A stretch of DNA of 64,000 nucleotides from an uncultured Bacteroides sp. (lineage in GTDB: Bacteria > Bacteroidota > Bacteroidia > Bacteroidales > Bacteroidaceae): the NCBI GenBank assembly GCA_958453305.1, contig CAUDXH010000001.1:1-64000 (forward strand), written 5' to 3'. Positions 34,220 to 43,704 of the stretch are shown here, piece by piece. The position numbers and the translations under genes were made by a program. The notes under the pieces are model-generated. The model worked only from the letters and a program-made list of their open reading frames with translations, did not search any database and was not told where the DNA came from. Positions within the stretch are counted from its first letter, which is position 1, and every line of letters begins with the position of its first letter.

Positions 34220-36262
34220 ATGGAAAAGAAATTCAAAAGAACAACCGTCACCTCGGCATTACCTTATGCCAACGGTCCGGTTCATATCGGTCACTTGGCA
34301 GGAGTTTATGTGCCGGCTGATATCTACGTGCGTTATCTGCGCCTGAAAAAAGAGGAAGTGCTTTTCATCGGAGGTTCCGATGAACACGGAGTGCCCATCA
34401 CCATTCGTGCCAAAAAAGAAGGCATTACTCCTCAAGATGTAGTCGACCGGTACCATACTTTGATTCGCGATTCATTTAAAGAATTTGGAATCTCCTTCGA
34501 TACTTACGGACGTACCAGCTCTGAGACACATCACCAAACGGCTTCCGACTTCTTCCGCAAGCTATATGACAAAGGAGAGTTCATTGAAAAAACATCTGAA
34601 CAATATTACGACGAAGAAGCCAAAACCTTCCTTGCCGACCGCTATATCACCGGTGAATGCCCACGCTGCCATGCAGAAGGTGCTTATGGTGACCAGTGTG
34701 AAAAGTGCGGAAGCACCCTCTCGCCCACCGAACTGATTAACCCGAAAAGTGCCATCAGCGGAAGCAAGCCGGTAATGAAAGAAACCAAGCATTGGTATCT
34801 GCCCCTTGACAAGCACGAAGAATGGTTACGCCAGTGGATTCTGGAAGACCACAAAGAATGGCGTCCGAACGTATACGGACAATGCAAGAGCTGGCTCGAC
34901 ATGGGCTTGCAGCCGCGTGCCGTTAGCCGTGACCTCGACTGGGGTATTCCGGTTCCGGTAGAAGGAGCTGAAGGCAAAGTGCTGTATGTATGGTTTGATG
35001 CACCTATCGGTTACATCTCAAACACCAAAGAGTTACTGCCCGACTCATGGGAAAAATGGTGGAAAGACCCTGAAACCCGTCTGGTTCACTTCATCGGAAA
35101 AGACAACATTGTATTCCACTGCATCGTGTTCCCTGCCATGCTGAAAGCAGAAGGAAGCTATATCTTGCCCGATAACGTACCGAGCAACGAATTCTTGAAT
35201 CTGGAAGGAGATAAGATTTCTACCTCACGCAACTGGGCTGTATGGTTGCACGAATATTTGCAAGACTTCCCCGGAAAACAAGACGTACTGCGCTACGTGC
35301 TGACAGCCAACGCTCCCGAAACCAAAGACAATGACTTCACATGGAAAGACTTCCAGGCACGTAACAACAACGAGCTGGTAGCCGTATATGGCAACTTCGT
35401 AAACCGCGCACTCGTTCTGACCCACAAATACTTCGACGGAAAGGTTCCTGCTTGCGGCGAACTGAATGACTACGACCGCGAAACACTGAAAGAATTTGCC
35501 GACGTAAAAGCCGAAGTAGAAAAGCATCTGAACATCTTCAAGTTCCGCGATGCACAAAAAGAAGCCATGAACCTGGCACGCATCGGAAACAAATACCTTG
35601 CCGATACAGAGCCTTGGAAATTGGCCAAAACCGATATGGACCGCGTTGCTACCATCTTAAATATCTCACTCCAGCTGGTTGCTAACCTGGCTATTGCCTT
35701 TGAACCGTTCCTGCCGTTCAGTTCAGAAAAGCTTCGCCAGATGCTGAACATGAACGATTTTGAATGGGAGCACTTAGGTCGTACCGACCTCTTGGCAGCC
35801 GGTCACCAGCTGAACAAAGCCGAGCTGCTGTTTGAAAAAATCGAAGACGAAACCATCCAGGCACAAGTTGACAAGCTGGCTGATATCAAAAAAGCTAACG
35901 AAGCTGCCAATTACAAGGCTAATCCGATCAAGCCGGTCATTGCATTCGAAGACTTCGAAAAGCTGGACATCCGCGTAGGAACTGTATTGGAATGCGAGAA
36001 TGTACCTAAGATGAAGAAGCTCTTGAAGTTCAAGATTGCTGACGGACTGGAAAACCGTACCATCGTGAGTGGTATTGCCCAGCACTACAAGCCCGAAGAG
36101 CTGGTAGGCAAACAAGTCTTGTTCATTGCGAACCTTGCTCCGCGTCAGTTTAAGAACGGTTTAGTCAGCGAAGGTATGATTCTGAGCGCCGAGAACTTCG
36201 ACGGTTCACTAGCCGTAACTTCCTTGTTGAAAGAAGTAAAACCCGGAAGCGAGGTAAAATAA
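34220..36262 (+). CDS. metG: Methionine-tRNA ligase
   Basis: Charges tRNA-Met and initiator tRNA. The 680-aa enzyme has the class I HIGH box in ANGPVHIGHLAG, a zinc knuckle with four cysteines in CPRCHAEGAYGDQCEKCG, and the KMSKS-equivalent KISTSRNW. The anticodon domain is followed by a C-terminal tRNA-binding (EMAP II/Trbp111-like) domain from about 570, with FEKLDIRVGTVLE and GLVSEGMIL. The full-length two-domain form is usual for this phylum. Confidence 0.97.
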   Translation: MEKKFKRTTVTSALPYANGPVHIGHLAGVYVPADIYVRYLRLKKEEVLFIGGSDEHGVPITIRAKKEGITPQDVVDRYHTLIRDSFKEFGISFDTYGRTSSETHHQTASDFFRKLYDKGEFIEKTSEQYYDEEAKTFLADRYITGECPRCHAEGAYGDQCEKCGSTLSPTELINPKSAISGSKPVMKETKHWYLPLDKHEEWLRQWILEDHKEWRPNVYGQCKSWLDMGLQPRAVSRDLDWGIPVPVEGAEGKVLYVWFDAPIGYISNTKELLPDSWEKWWKDPETRLVHFIGKDNIVFHCIVFPAMLKAEGSYILPDNVPSNEFLNLEGDKISTSRNWAVWLHEYLQDFPGKQDVLRYVLTANAPETKDNDFTWKDFQARNNNELVAVYGNFVNRALVLTHKYFDGKVPACGELNDYDRETLKEFADVKAEVEKHLNIFKFRDAQKEAMNLARIGNKYLADTEPWKLAKTDMDRVATILNISLQLVANLAIAFEPFLPFSSEKLRQMLNMNDFEWEHLGRTDLLAAGHQLNKAELLFEKIEDETIQAQVDKLADIKKANEAANYKANPIKPVIAFEDFEKLDIRVGTVLECENVPKMKKLLKFKIADGLENRTIVSGIAQHYKPEELVGKQVLFIANLAPRQFKNGLVSEGMILSAENFDGSLAVTSLLKEVKPGSEVK

Positions 36263-36289
36263 AAAGCCTCCGGACCAATTAACATAATC

Positions 36290-36361
36290 TGAAACGCAGA
36301 TTAAGCAGATTTTCGCAGAGAGTTCATCTAATCTGCCAGAATCTGTATAATCTGCGTTTCA
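36290..36361. repeat. Intergenic inverted repeat with AATCTGCG-type units
   Basis: The 30-base left arm (36290-36319, TGAAACGCAGATTA...) and the right arm (36332-36361, ...AATCTGCGTTTCA) are imperfect inverted copies around a 12-base loop. The outermost 14 bases match perfectly. It lies between metG and the flippase gene. I recall similar CAGATT-rich intergenic elements in other Bacteroides genomes, but could not check. Confidence 0.75.
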
Positions 36362-36393
36362 TTTATTTTCCCCACATCCACACTTAAATATTT

Positions 36394-37833
36394 ATGGCAG
36401 AAAAAAATCTTAAAGAGAAAACAGCAAAAGGCTTATTCTGGGGCGGATTCAGCAATGGAGTCCAGCAGCTTCTCAACCTTTTGTTCGGCATCGTCCTTGC
36501 CCGCCTGCTTACTCCTGCCGATTATGGCATGGTGGGTATGCTTGCCATTTTTTCCGCCATAGCCGGCACGCTGCAGGAAAGCGGGTTCATGGCTGCACTG
36601 ACCAACAAAAAAGACATCACTTCGGCAGACTATAATGCCGTTTTCTGGTTTAATATTCTGGTCAGCGTTACTGCGTATATAATCCTATTTTGCTGTGCCC
36701 CCTACATCGCAGCCTATTATCGTCAGCCTGAACTGACCGCCCTCGCCCGATACTTGTTTTTAGGCTTTGTCCTTGCCAGCACTTCCATTGCCCAAAGCAC
36801 TTATCTTTTCAAGAACCTGATGGTAAAACAGAAAGCCATTTCCCAGATTCCCGCACTGCTCCTGTCAGGAACCGTAGGCATCATCATGGCATATAATGGC
36901 ATGGCATACTGGGGAATTGCAACTCAAACTTTAGTTTATATCTCCACCATTTCAATCTGTTTCTGGTATTTCTCTCCCTGGCGTCCCAGCTGGCATATTG
37001 ACCTCCGTCCCTTAAAAGGGATGTTCGGATTCAGCAGCAAGGTATTGCTCACCAACATCTTTACCCAAATCAACAACAATGTATTTTCAGCCATTATCGG
37101 CAGATATTTCTCTCCCCATTCAGTGGGTTACTTTACTCAGTCGAATAAATGGAGCAACATGGGTTCTGTTCTTATCAGCGGCATGATAAACAGTACTGTA
37201 CAACCTGTTCTGGTCGAAATATCCGACGATTGTGAGCGCCAGCGGAACGTATTCCGGAAACTGCTCCGCTTTACAGCCTTCCTCTCCTTCCCTGCCATGT
37301 TCGGACTTGCCCTGATAGCACCCGAATTCATTGAAATCACTATCGGCTCAAAATGGAAGCCCTGTATTCCCTTCTTGCAGATACTCTGCATTTGGGGAGC
37401 CTTCTTCCCTCTTATCACCCTTTACACCAATCTTATTATCAGCAAAGGCAAGTCGAATATTTACATGTGGAACACCATCTTCTTAGGCATTCTGCAAATC
37501 ATTGCCATCCTTGCCACAGCATCCTATGGGCTCACCTGCATGATTGGCGTATTCTGTCTGCTTAATATCAGTTGGCTTCTTGTCTGGCACTTCTTTGCCG
37601 GACGCGAAATACATCTCCGCCTATGGCAAGCCATCTGGGATATTCTTCCCTTCATGGCCAGTGCAATAGTCACCGTCGGGATTACTTGGTATCTGACCCA
37701 TTCATTCACCCATCTTTACGGGCTCCTTGCAGCCAAACTGTTTATTGCCATATTCATTTACTGCGGCATTATGTGGCTCTGCAAATCACAAATATTCAAA
37801 GAAACGGTTCAGTATTTAGCCAAGCACAAATAA
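36394..37833 (+). CDS. Oligosaccharide flippase (Wzx-like, MOP superfamily)
   Basis: A 479-aa polytopic protein of the polysaccharide transporter family, with about 12-14 membrane segments. The N-terminus FWGGFSNGVQQLLNLLFGIVLARLLTPADYGMVGM (key: VLARLLTPADYGMVGML) is the WzxC-type signature. It should flip lipid-linked glycan units across the inner membrane. It opens a small surface-glycan locus: two glycosyltransferase-like genes and a LicD gene follow on the same strand. Confidence 0.9.
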   Translation: MAEKNLKEKTAKGLFWGGFSNGVQQLLNLLFGIVLARLLTPADYGMVGMLAIFSAIAGTLQESGFMAALTNKKDITSADYNAVFWFNILVSVTAYIILFCCAPYIAAYYRQPELTALARYLFLGFVLASTSIAQSTYLFKNLMVKQKAISQIPALLLSGTVGIIMAYNGMAYWGIATQTLVYISTISICFWYFSPWRPSWHIDLRPLKGMFGFSSKVLLTNIFTQINNNVFSAIIGRYFSPHSVGYFTQSNKWSNMGSVLISGMINSTVQPVLVEISDDCERQRNVFRKLLRFTAFLSFPAMFGLALIAPEFIEITIGSKWKPCIPFLQILCIWGAFFPLITLYTNLIISKGKSNIYMWNTIFLGILQIIAILATASYGLTCMIGVFCLLNISWLLVWHFFAGREIHLRLWQAIWDILPFMASAIVTVGITWYLTHSFTHLYGLLAAKLFIAIFIYCGIMWLCKSQIFKETVQYLAKHK

Positions 37834-37838
37834 ATGCT

Positions 37839-37846
37839 TACCTTTG
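37839..37846 (+). promoter_or_regulatory. Promoter -7 element before the glycosyltransferase-like gene
   Basis: TACCTTTG, a TAnnTTTG match, 53 bases upstream of the ATG at 37899, just after the flippase stop codon. The downstream glycan gene may be transcribed separately from the flippase. Confidence 0.5.
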
Positions 37847-37898
37847 AAAACTTAAGTCAAACAACTTGAGAACTAAAAAACCCAATAACTTACCAGAT

Positions 37899-38903
37899 AT
37901 GAACTACATCGCAACTTGGTTTTATAAAGAATCAAAAGACGAAGCCAGCTTCTATCCGCAAGGTGGTGGTAAAGGAGACTCTCCTCTGCTTCACTCCATC
38001 TACATGCAGATTCAAGTACCTTTCTTCGTCACCTTTCGGCACTTTAACCCCGATGCACACCTGCTTTTCTTCACCAATCTTGAAGCAAGCATGCTGCCGC
38101 CGTTTCTTCAGGAAGCCTTCCGCACACTCGAAGTAGAAGTCATTACCCGCCCCTACCGTAACCGACCGCCTAAAGGATGGTACAGTGCCTGGCAAAACCA
38201 GTTCTATATCTATGACATCTTTCAGGAAATGGAGCCACGCATGGAAGCCGATGACTGTCTGCTGGTATGCGATGCCGACTGTATCTGCACCAAGCCCCTT
38301 ACGGAGCTTTTCCAAACAACCCGCACCGCGGGAAGCGCACTCTACGAGCTACAGTATGCCCCGACACAAGTCATCAACGGAACCACCTTGGAGAAAATGG
38401 AGACCTTCTATACCGCCTGCTATGGCAAACAGCCTTCCTCCCCCATACGCTATTACGGAGGCGAATTTATCGCCTTGCGTAAAGACAACATACAAGCACT
38501 CAATCAGGCTCTTCCTTCATTATGGGAATATAACCTAAAGCAAACCGGAGCAGCCAGCCTGCGTCTTTGCGAGGAAGCCCACGTCTTGAGCCTGCTTGCC
38601 GAACGGCTTTCATTCCGAAACAGTCATGCCAACCGGTATGTAAAGCGGATGTGGACCAATCCGCATTTCCGGAACATTACCTCTGGCGACGAACAGCTTC
38701 CGGTATGGCATCTGCCATACGAAAAGAAACGGGGGCTTTATTACCTTTACCGCTACTTTACCAAGCTGACATACAGTTTAGGAGATGAAGCTGAATTTTT
38801 AAGACGCGCCCAGTATTATAATGGAATTCCCCACCGCAGTTTCCGCAAGCGCCTCAAAGACCGCATCACCGTAACGGTACGAAAGCTATTTGCCCTCTGC
38901 TGA
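37899..38903 (+). CDS. Probable GT-A type glycosyltransferase, unassigned family
   Basis: A 334-aa soluble protein without recognised family name. CLLVCDADCICTKPLTELF near residue 125 resembles the DxD metal site of GT-A transferases, and YYGGEFIALRKDNI (about 185) resembles their acceptor-side region. HLPYEKKRGLYYLYRYF follows near the C-terminus, and the end is basic. I chose the ATG at 37899 (MNYIATWFYKES); a TTG at 37866 would add 11 residues. The neighbours (flippase, LicD) support a role in surface glycan synthesis. Confidence 0.65.
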   Translation: MNYIATWFYKESKDEASFYPQGGGKGDSPLLHSIYMQIQVPFFVTFRHFNPDAHLLFFTNLEASMLPPFLQEAFRTLEVEVITRPYRNRPPKGWYSAWQNQFYIYDIFQEMEPRMEADDCLLVCDADCICTKPLTELFQTTRTAGSALYELQYAPTQVINGTTLEKMETFYTACYGKQPSSPIRYYGGEFIALRKDNIQALNQALPSLWEYNLKQTGAASLRLCEEAHVLSLLAERLSFRNSHANRYVKRMWTNPHFRNITSGDEQLPVWHLPYEKKRGLYYLYRYFTKLTYSLGDEAEFLRRAQYYNGIPHRSFRKRLKDRITVTVRKLFALC

Positions 38904-38965
38904 CAGAAGAACAAAAAGATTGAGCTAACCGAAGGCAAACCAGCCATCCGCAAAAAGAAGAATCC

Positions 38966-38989
38966 AATCTTGTCCGTTCAGACAAGATT
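38966..38989 (+). terminator. Possible terminator hairpin before licD
   Basis: A 9-bp stem AATCTTGTC (38966-38974) / GACAAGATT (38981-38989) has a 6-nt loop. No long T-run follows. It overlaps closely with a promoter element, so it may equally be a regulatory structure. Confidence 0.4.
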
Positions 38990-38992
38990 TGC

Positions 38993-39000
38993 TAAGTTTG
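38993..39000 (+). promoter_or_regulatory. Promoter -7 element for licD
   Basis: TAAGTTTG fits TAnnTTTG, 18 bases upstream of the LicD gene ATG. Confidence 0.45.
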
Positions 39001-39018
39001 TAACAAATATCACATTTC

Positions 39019-39918
39019 ATGAACAAATCCCGTATCTATACCCCACAAGAGCTGGAACAGTTACACCAAGTACTCTACGAAATCTTAAATGAAATCGTAC
39101 GTATCTGCCAGAAACATCAGATTCCGTTTTTTGTCATCGGCGGAACAGCCATTGGAGCATTATACGATGAAGCCATCCTACCGTGGGATGATGATGTAGA
39201 TATAGGAATGAAGCGCGAAGACTATAACCGCTTCCTGCAGGTTGCCTCCCAAGAACTTGACAAACGGTACTTCCTGTCTTACATAGAAACCGATCCTCAT
39301 ACGCCTTATTACTTTGCCAAAGTAAAAAAGAACCATACCCTGTTTGTGGAAAGAATGTTTAAAAACGTAGATGTACACCCAGGAATCTATGTAGATATCT
39401 TCCCCTTCGACCGCATCCCTGATAACCGCCGGCTGATGAAGCTTCAACACGAAGCGGTGAAATTCCTGAACTGCTGTCTGATGGGAAAGGAAGCATGGCT
39501 ATGGAAGCACTGTGGTACTTGCGAGATAGAAAACCCCTCCGACCGGGGATTTATCCCTTGCCTGATAAACCGCCTTATTGACATTTTGCTGCCCAAGAAA
39601 GCAATCTTCCACCTCATGGTCAAAGCGCAAACTTACTTCAACAAGAAGAAGACCCGCTACTATAACAACGTCATGACTAAAACCGACCATGTAACAGAGG
39701 AAGACCTGAATCATCTGGAACCGGTCAAATTCGGTCCGCTCACCCTGATGGCTCCCCAAGGGCTGGAAGCCTTCTTGCGGTACAACTACCCGAAACTGCA
39801 CCGCTTCAATGAAGAAGAACAGGCACAGGTAGCCAATCACTATCCCGAAGCATTGTCATTTAATACACAGGCTGAAACCGACTCCACACATACAGAGTCT
39901 GCACAGCTCTCTATCTAA
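39019..39918 (+). CDS. LicD family phosphotransferase
   Basis: LicD proteins add phosphocholine or a related phospho-group to surface glycans; the donor here is not readable. The 299-aa protein has the family core IPFFVIGGTAIGALYDEAILPWDDDVDIGMKREDYNRF (key parts: GGTAIGALYDE, LPWDDDVDIGMKREDY), with an Asp-rich nucleotidyltransferase-like metal site. VYVDIFPFDRIPD follows (here GIYVDIFPFDRIPDN). The gene lies 14 bases before a second glycosyltransferase gene. Confidence 0.9.
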   Translation: MNKSRIYTPQELEQLHQVLYEILNEIVRICQKHQIPFFVIGGTAIGALYDEAILPWDDDVDIGMKREDYNRFLQVASQELDKRYFLSYIETDPHTPYYFAKVKKNHTLFVERMFKNVDVHPGIYVDIFPFDRIPDNRRLMKLQHEAVKFLNCCLMGKEAWLWKHCGTCEIENPSDRGFIPCLINRLIDILLPKKAIFHLMVKAQTYFNKKKTRYYNNVMTKTDHVTEEDLNHLEPVKFGPLTLMAPQGLEAFLRYNYPKLHRFNEEEQAQVANHYPEALSFNTQAETDSTHTESAQLSI

Positions 39919-39932
39919 AAACCGATAGCACC

Positions 39933-40994
39933 ATGGAAAATCCGACTTCCACTCATAGCGAACCCATTCGATATTCCGGACATCCCGCACGGGTTGATGT
40001 AGCCGTACTCATCCTGTTCTTCAACCGTCCGAACCAGCTAAGTCAGGTATTCGAACAGGTCAAGAAGGCACGTCCTTCCCGCCTTTTCCTGTATCAGGAC
40101 GGGGCAAGAAACGAAAAAGACCTGCCCGGAATCGAAGCGTGCCGCAAGGTGGTGGCAGACATTGACTGGGAGTGTGAAGTACATCATAATTACCAGACAC
40201 AGAATGCCGGATGCGACCCTTCAAACTACAATGCCCAGAAATGGGCTTTTTCGCTTGCTAACAAGTGTATCATCTTTGAAGACGACAGTATCCCTTCGGT
40301 TAGTTTTTTCCGCTTCTGTAAGGAAATGCTCGACCGCTATGAACACGATACCCGCATCAGCATGATTGCCGGATTCAACAACGAAGAAATCACGCCCGAT
40401 GTACCGTATGACTACTTCTTTGCCACCACATTCTCCATCTGGGGATGGGCAAGCTGGCGACGGGTCATCGATCAGTGGGACGAACACTATACTTTCCTTA
40501 ACGACCGCTTCAGCATGAGCCAGCTGGAAAACCTCATTGCCACGCGGCGTTACCGCAACGATTTCATCTACATGTGCCACCGTCACCGTGAACACGGAAA
40601 GGCTTATTACGAAACCATCTTCCATGCCTCCATCCTGTTCAATTCCGGTCTCAGCATCGTGCCTACCCGTAACATGATCAACAATCTGGGCGCAACTGCC
40701 GACTCCGTACACTTCGGAAGCTCGCTCCGCACCCTTCCGCGTGGTTACCGCCGTATCTTTACCATGAAGCGCTACGAGGTGGACTTTCCGCTGAAACACC
40801 CGCGCTACGTCATCGAGCATACACCTTATAAGGAAAGTGTCTATCGCATCATGGGCTGGCGTCATCCTTGGATTAAAATCGGGCGCTCGTTCGAAGAGCT
40901 TTTCCTCAACCTCCGCTATGGCAATTTTAAAGTCATTTACCAAGCTATCGGCAACCGAATCAACAAGTGGATGGGCAAGAACCCCTGCAGGTAA
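39933..40994 (+). CDS. Glycosyltransferase, GT-A fold
   Basis: A 353-aa protein opening with the GT2-like VAVLILFFNRPNQLSQVFEQ and a metal-site candidate CIIFEDDSIPSVSFF. SIWGWASWRRVIDQWDEHY is a conserved signature of a group of bacterial sugar transferases whose acceptor is unknown. The C-terminus is basic. It follows licD closely, so both act on the same glycan, most likely lipopolysaccharide or capsule; this is inference from context. Confidence 0.8.
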   Translation: MENPTSTHSEPIRYSGHPARVDVAVLILFFNRPNQLSQVFEQVKKARPSRLFLYQDGARNEKDLPGIEACRKVVADIDWECEVHHNYQTQNAGCDPSNYNAQKWAFSLANKCIIFEDDSIPSVSFFRFCKEMLDRYEHDTRISMIAGFNNEEITPDVPYDYFFATTFSIWGWASWRRVIDQWDEHYTFLNDRFSMSQLENLIATRRYRNDFIYMCHRHREHGKAYYETIFHASILFNSGLSIVPTRNMINNLGATADSVHFGSSLRTLPRGYRRIFTMKRYEVDFPLKHPRYVIEHTPYKESVYRIMGWRHPWIKIGRSFEELFLNLRYGNFKVIYQAIGNRINKWMGKNPCR

Positions 40995-41111
40995 GACAAA
41001 AGCCCATTCCCTCCAAAAACCAGCTCACTATGATGCCCTCTAACAGGCATAAAACGTCTCACATCCCTTAAAAAGCAAAGGCATAAAGGTATTACCATAC
41101 CTACATTAAAA

Positions 41112-41139
41112 AAAGCGGTTCTCCGAAGAGAACCGCTTT
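41112..41139 (-). terminator. Terminator of pckA
   Basis: A perfect 12-bp stem AAAGCGGTTCTC (41112-41123) / GAGAACCGCTTT (41128-41139) with a CGAA loop. On the minus strand it is followed by a T-run. It lies 26 bases after the pckA stop. Confidence 0.9.
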
Positions 41140-41164
41140 ATATTTAGAATCCTGTAAGTCAGAA

Positions 41165-42769
41165 TTACAATTTCGGACCAGCAGCAACCAATGCTTTACC
41201 AGCTTCGTTACCAGTAAACTTAGCGAAGTTCTTGATGAAACGTCCAGCCAAGTCTTTTGCTTTTTCTTCCCAAGTGCAAGCACATTCGTAAGTATCGCGC
41301 GGATCCAAGATTTTCGGATCAACACCCGGCAATTCTGTCGGAACAACGAAATCGAAGAAAGGAATAGTCTTAGTAGGAGCTTTTTCGATAGAACCGTCCA
41401 AGATAGCATCGATGATACCACGAGTATCCTTGATAGAGATACGTTTGCCAGTACCGTTCCAACCAGTGTTAACCAAGTATGCCTTAGCACCAGTCATTTC
41501 CATCTTCTTAACCAATTCTTCTGCATATTTAGTAGGATGCAAGCTCAAGAAAGCAGCACCGAAGCAAGCAGAGAATGTCGGAGTCGGTTCAGTGATACCA
41601 CGTTCTGTACCAGCCAATTTTGCAGTAAATCCTGACAAGAAGTAGTACTGAGCCTGTTCAGGGTTCAGGATAGATACTGGAGGCAATACACCGAATGCAT
41701 CAGCAGACAAGAAGATAACTTGTTTTGCGTGAGGACCTTTAGACACCGGTTTAACGATGTTTTCGATGTGGTGGATAGGATAAGAAACACGAGTGTTTTC
41801 AGTTACGCTCTTATCAGCGAAGTTGATTTTACCTTCAGCGTCAACAGTAACGTTTTCCAACAAAGCATCACGACGGATAGCGTTGTAGATATCTGGTTCT
41901 GATTCTTTATCCAAGTTGATAACTTTTGCGTAGCAACCACCTTCGTAGTTGAATACACCTTCGTTATCCCATCCGTGTTCGTCGTCACCGATCAACTTAC
42001 GTTTCGGGTCAGTAGACAAAGTAGTCTTACCTGTACCAGACAAACCGAAGAAGATAGCTGATTCAGTTTCGTCCATGTTGGTGTTAGCAGAGCAGTGCAT
42101 AGAAGCGATACCACGCAACGGGTTGAAGTAGTTCATCATAGAGAACATACCTTTCTTCATTTCACCACCATACCAAGTATTCAGGATAACCTGTTCTTTA
42201 GTAGTCAAGTTGAACACAACTGCAGTTTCTGAGTTCAAGCCCAATTCTTTGTAGTTTTCAACTTTTGCCTTAGAAGCGTTGTAAACGATGAAGTCAGGTT
42301 CGAATGATTCCAGTTCTTCTTTAGAAGGACGGATGAACATGTTAGTTACGAAGTGAGCCTGCCATGCAACTTCCATGATGAAACGAACTTTCAAGCAAGT
42401 AGCTTTGTTAGCACCGCAATAACCATCAACAACATACAATTTTTTGTTTGACAATTCTTTTGCAGCCAAAGCTTTCAGTTCTTTCCAAGCTTCAGTAGTA
42501 ACAGGTTTGTTATCGTTCTTATATTCTTCAGAAGTCCACCATACAGTGTTTTCACTTGTAGCGTCTTTTACCAAGAATTTATCTTTAGGAGAACGACCCG
42601 TGTAGATACCAGTCATTACGTTTACTGCACCCAGTTCAGTTTCCTGACCTTTTTCAAAGCCTTCCAATCCAGCTTTTGTTTCTTCTGCGAACAATACTTC
42701 GTATGAAGGATTGTGCAAAACTTCTACGGTACCTGTGATACCGTATTTGGTAAGATCTAAATTTGCCAT
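41165..42769 (-). CDS. pckA: ATP-dependent phosphoenolpyruvate carboxykinase
   Basis: Interconverts oxaloacetate and phosphoenolpyruvate. In gut Bacteroidota it usually runs in the CO2-fixing direction to feed succinate formation. The 534-aa enzyme has the P-loop GLSGTGKTTLS, the kinase-2 motif LIGDDEHGW, and the ring of catalytic residues in GRSPKDKFLV and WYGGEMKKGMFSMMNYFNP (quoted in part). Own promoter and terminator make it monocistronic. Confidence 0.97.
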   Translation of the reverse strand: MANLDLTKYGITGTVEVLHNPSYEVLFAEETKAGLEGFEKGQETELGAVNVMTGIYTGRSPKDKFLVKDATSENTVWWTSEEYKNDNKPVTTEAWKELKALAAKELSNKKLYVVDGYCGANKATCLKVRFIMEVAWQAHFVTNMFIRPSKEELESFEPDFIVYNASKAKVENYKELGLNSETAVVFNLTTKEQVILNTWYGGEMKKGMFSMMNYFNPLRGIASMHCSANTNMDETESAIFFGLSGTGKTTLSTDPKRKLIGDDEHGWDNEGVFNYEGGCYAKVINLDKESEPDIYNAIRRDALLENVTVDAEGKINFADKSVTENTRVSYPIHHIENIVKPVSKGPHAKQVIFLSADAFGVLPPVSILNPEQAQYYFLSGFTAKLAGTERGITEPTPTFSACFGAAFLSLHPTKYAEELVKKMEMTGAKAYLVNTGWNGTGKRISIKDTRGIIDAILDGSIEKAPTKTIPFFDFVVPTELPGVDPKILDPRDTYECACTWEEKAKDLAGRFIKNFAKFTGNEAGKALVAAGPKL

Positions 42770-42844
42770 TGTTTCAAATGATTAATTTGGTTATATATCA
42801 AATGTTTACTTTCAACATTCATCAGCACCTTGTTTAAGGCGCTA

Positions 42845-42852
42845 CAAAAATA
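42845..42852 (-). promoter_or_regulatory. Promoter -7 element for pckA
   Basis: Minus-strand TATTTTTG fits TAnnTTTG, 75 bases upstream of the pckA ATG. The remaining spacer up to upp (to 43026) holds only the weak upp element. Confidence 0.5.
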
Positions 42853-42966
42853 GTAGTTTATTTTTAATCAAAGAAGTTATTACAGAAAAAATTCCGTAAT
42901 CCAAACAAAGATTTATACTTGTATAACAAATTTGCAAGTTCTACATGACAAATCAATTTTATTTTG

Positions 42967-42974
42967 TTTCTTTG
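42967..42974 (+). promoter_or_regulatory. Near-consensus promoter -7 element for upp
   Basis: TTTCTTTG differs from TAnnTTTG at one fixed base and lies 52 bases upstream of the upp ATG. Confidence 0.3.
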
Positions 42975-43026
42975 CACCAATCAAACAGCTAATTGCATAA
43001 CAAATAATCCATTCTGAAAGTTTATT

Positions 43027-43680
43027 ATGAAAGTCATTAATTTAAGTCAGAACAATACACTGATGAATCAGTTTTTAGCAGAGGTTCGTGACGTAAAAAT
43101 ACAAGGTGACAGTCTCCGGTTCCGCCGTAATATTGAGCGCATCGGTGAAATCATGGCTTACGAAATCAGCCGGGAGCTCCCCTACCATCCCCTGTCAGTA
43201 CAAACTCCTTTGGCTACTGCCACCGAAAACGTACCGGCTCTCCAGCCGGTTGTGGCAACCATCCTGCGTGCCGGGCTTCCGTTCCATCATGGTTTCATCA
43301 ACTATTTTGACCGGGCAGAAAATGCATTTGTCTCAGCCTACCGCAAATACATCGATGCGGACAACTTCGACATTCATATTGAATACATCGCTTCACCCCA
43401 CCTTGACGGGAAGACGCTTATTATCACTGACCCCATGCTGGCTACGGGAGGTTCGATGGAACTGGCTTATCAGGCTTTGCTCACCAAAGGAGAACCGGAG
43501 CATATTCATATCGCCTCGGTCATTGCAAGCCAGCAGGCTGTAGACCATGTACAGAAGGTATTCCCAGCCAGCAAGACCACCGTATGGTGTGCTGCCATTG
43601 ACCCGGAACTGGATGCTCATTCTTACATCGTGCCGGGACTGGGCGATGCCGGCGACTTATGCTACGGTGAAAAAGAATGA
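43027..43680 (+). CDS. upp: Uracil phosphoribosyltransferase
   Basis: Salvages uracil by converting it with PRPP to UMP. The 217-aa enzyme carries the PRPP loop LIITDPMLATGGSMELA, ATILRAGLPFHHGF and the C-terminal uracil-binding YIVPGLGDAGDLCYG. It is monocistronic, with its own terminator hairpins. Confidence 0.95.
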   Translation: MKVINLSQNNTLMNQFLAEVRDVKIQGDSLRFRRNIERIGEIMAYEISRELPYHPLSVQTPLATATENVPALQPVVATILRAGLPFHHGFINYFDRAENAFVSAYRKYIDADNFDIHIEYIASPHLDGKTLIITDPMLATGGSMELAYQALLTKGEPEHIHIASVIASQQAVDHVQKVFPASKTTVWCAAIDPELDAHSYIVPGLGDAGDLCYGEKE

Positions 43681-43704
43681 CCGATTTCAAACCAAGCAAC
43701 TTAC

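Noticed and set aside
33957..34346. 129-aa plus-strand frame overlapping the start of metG
   Set aside because: It runs into metG in another frame and contradicts the promoter at 34172.
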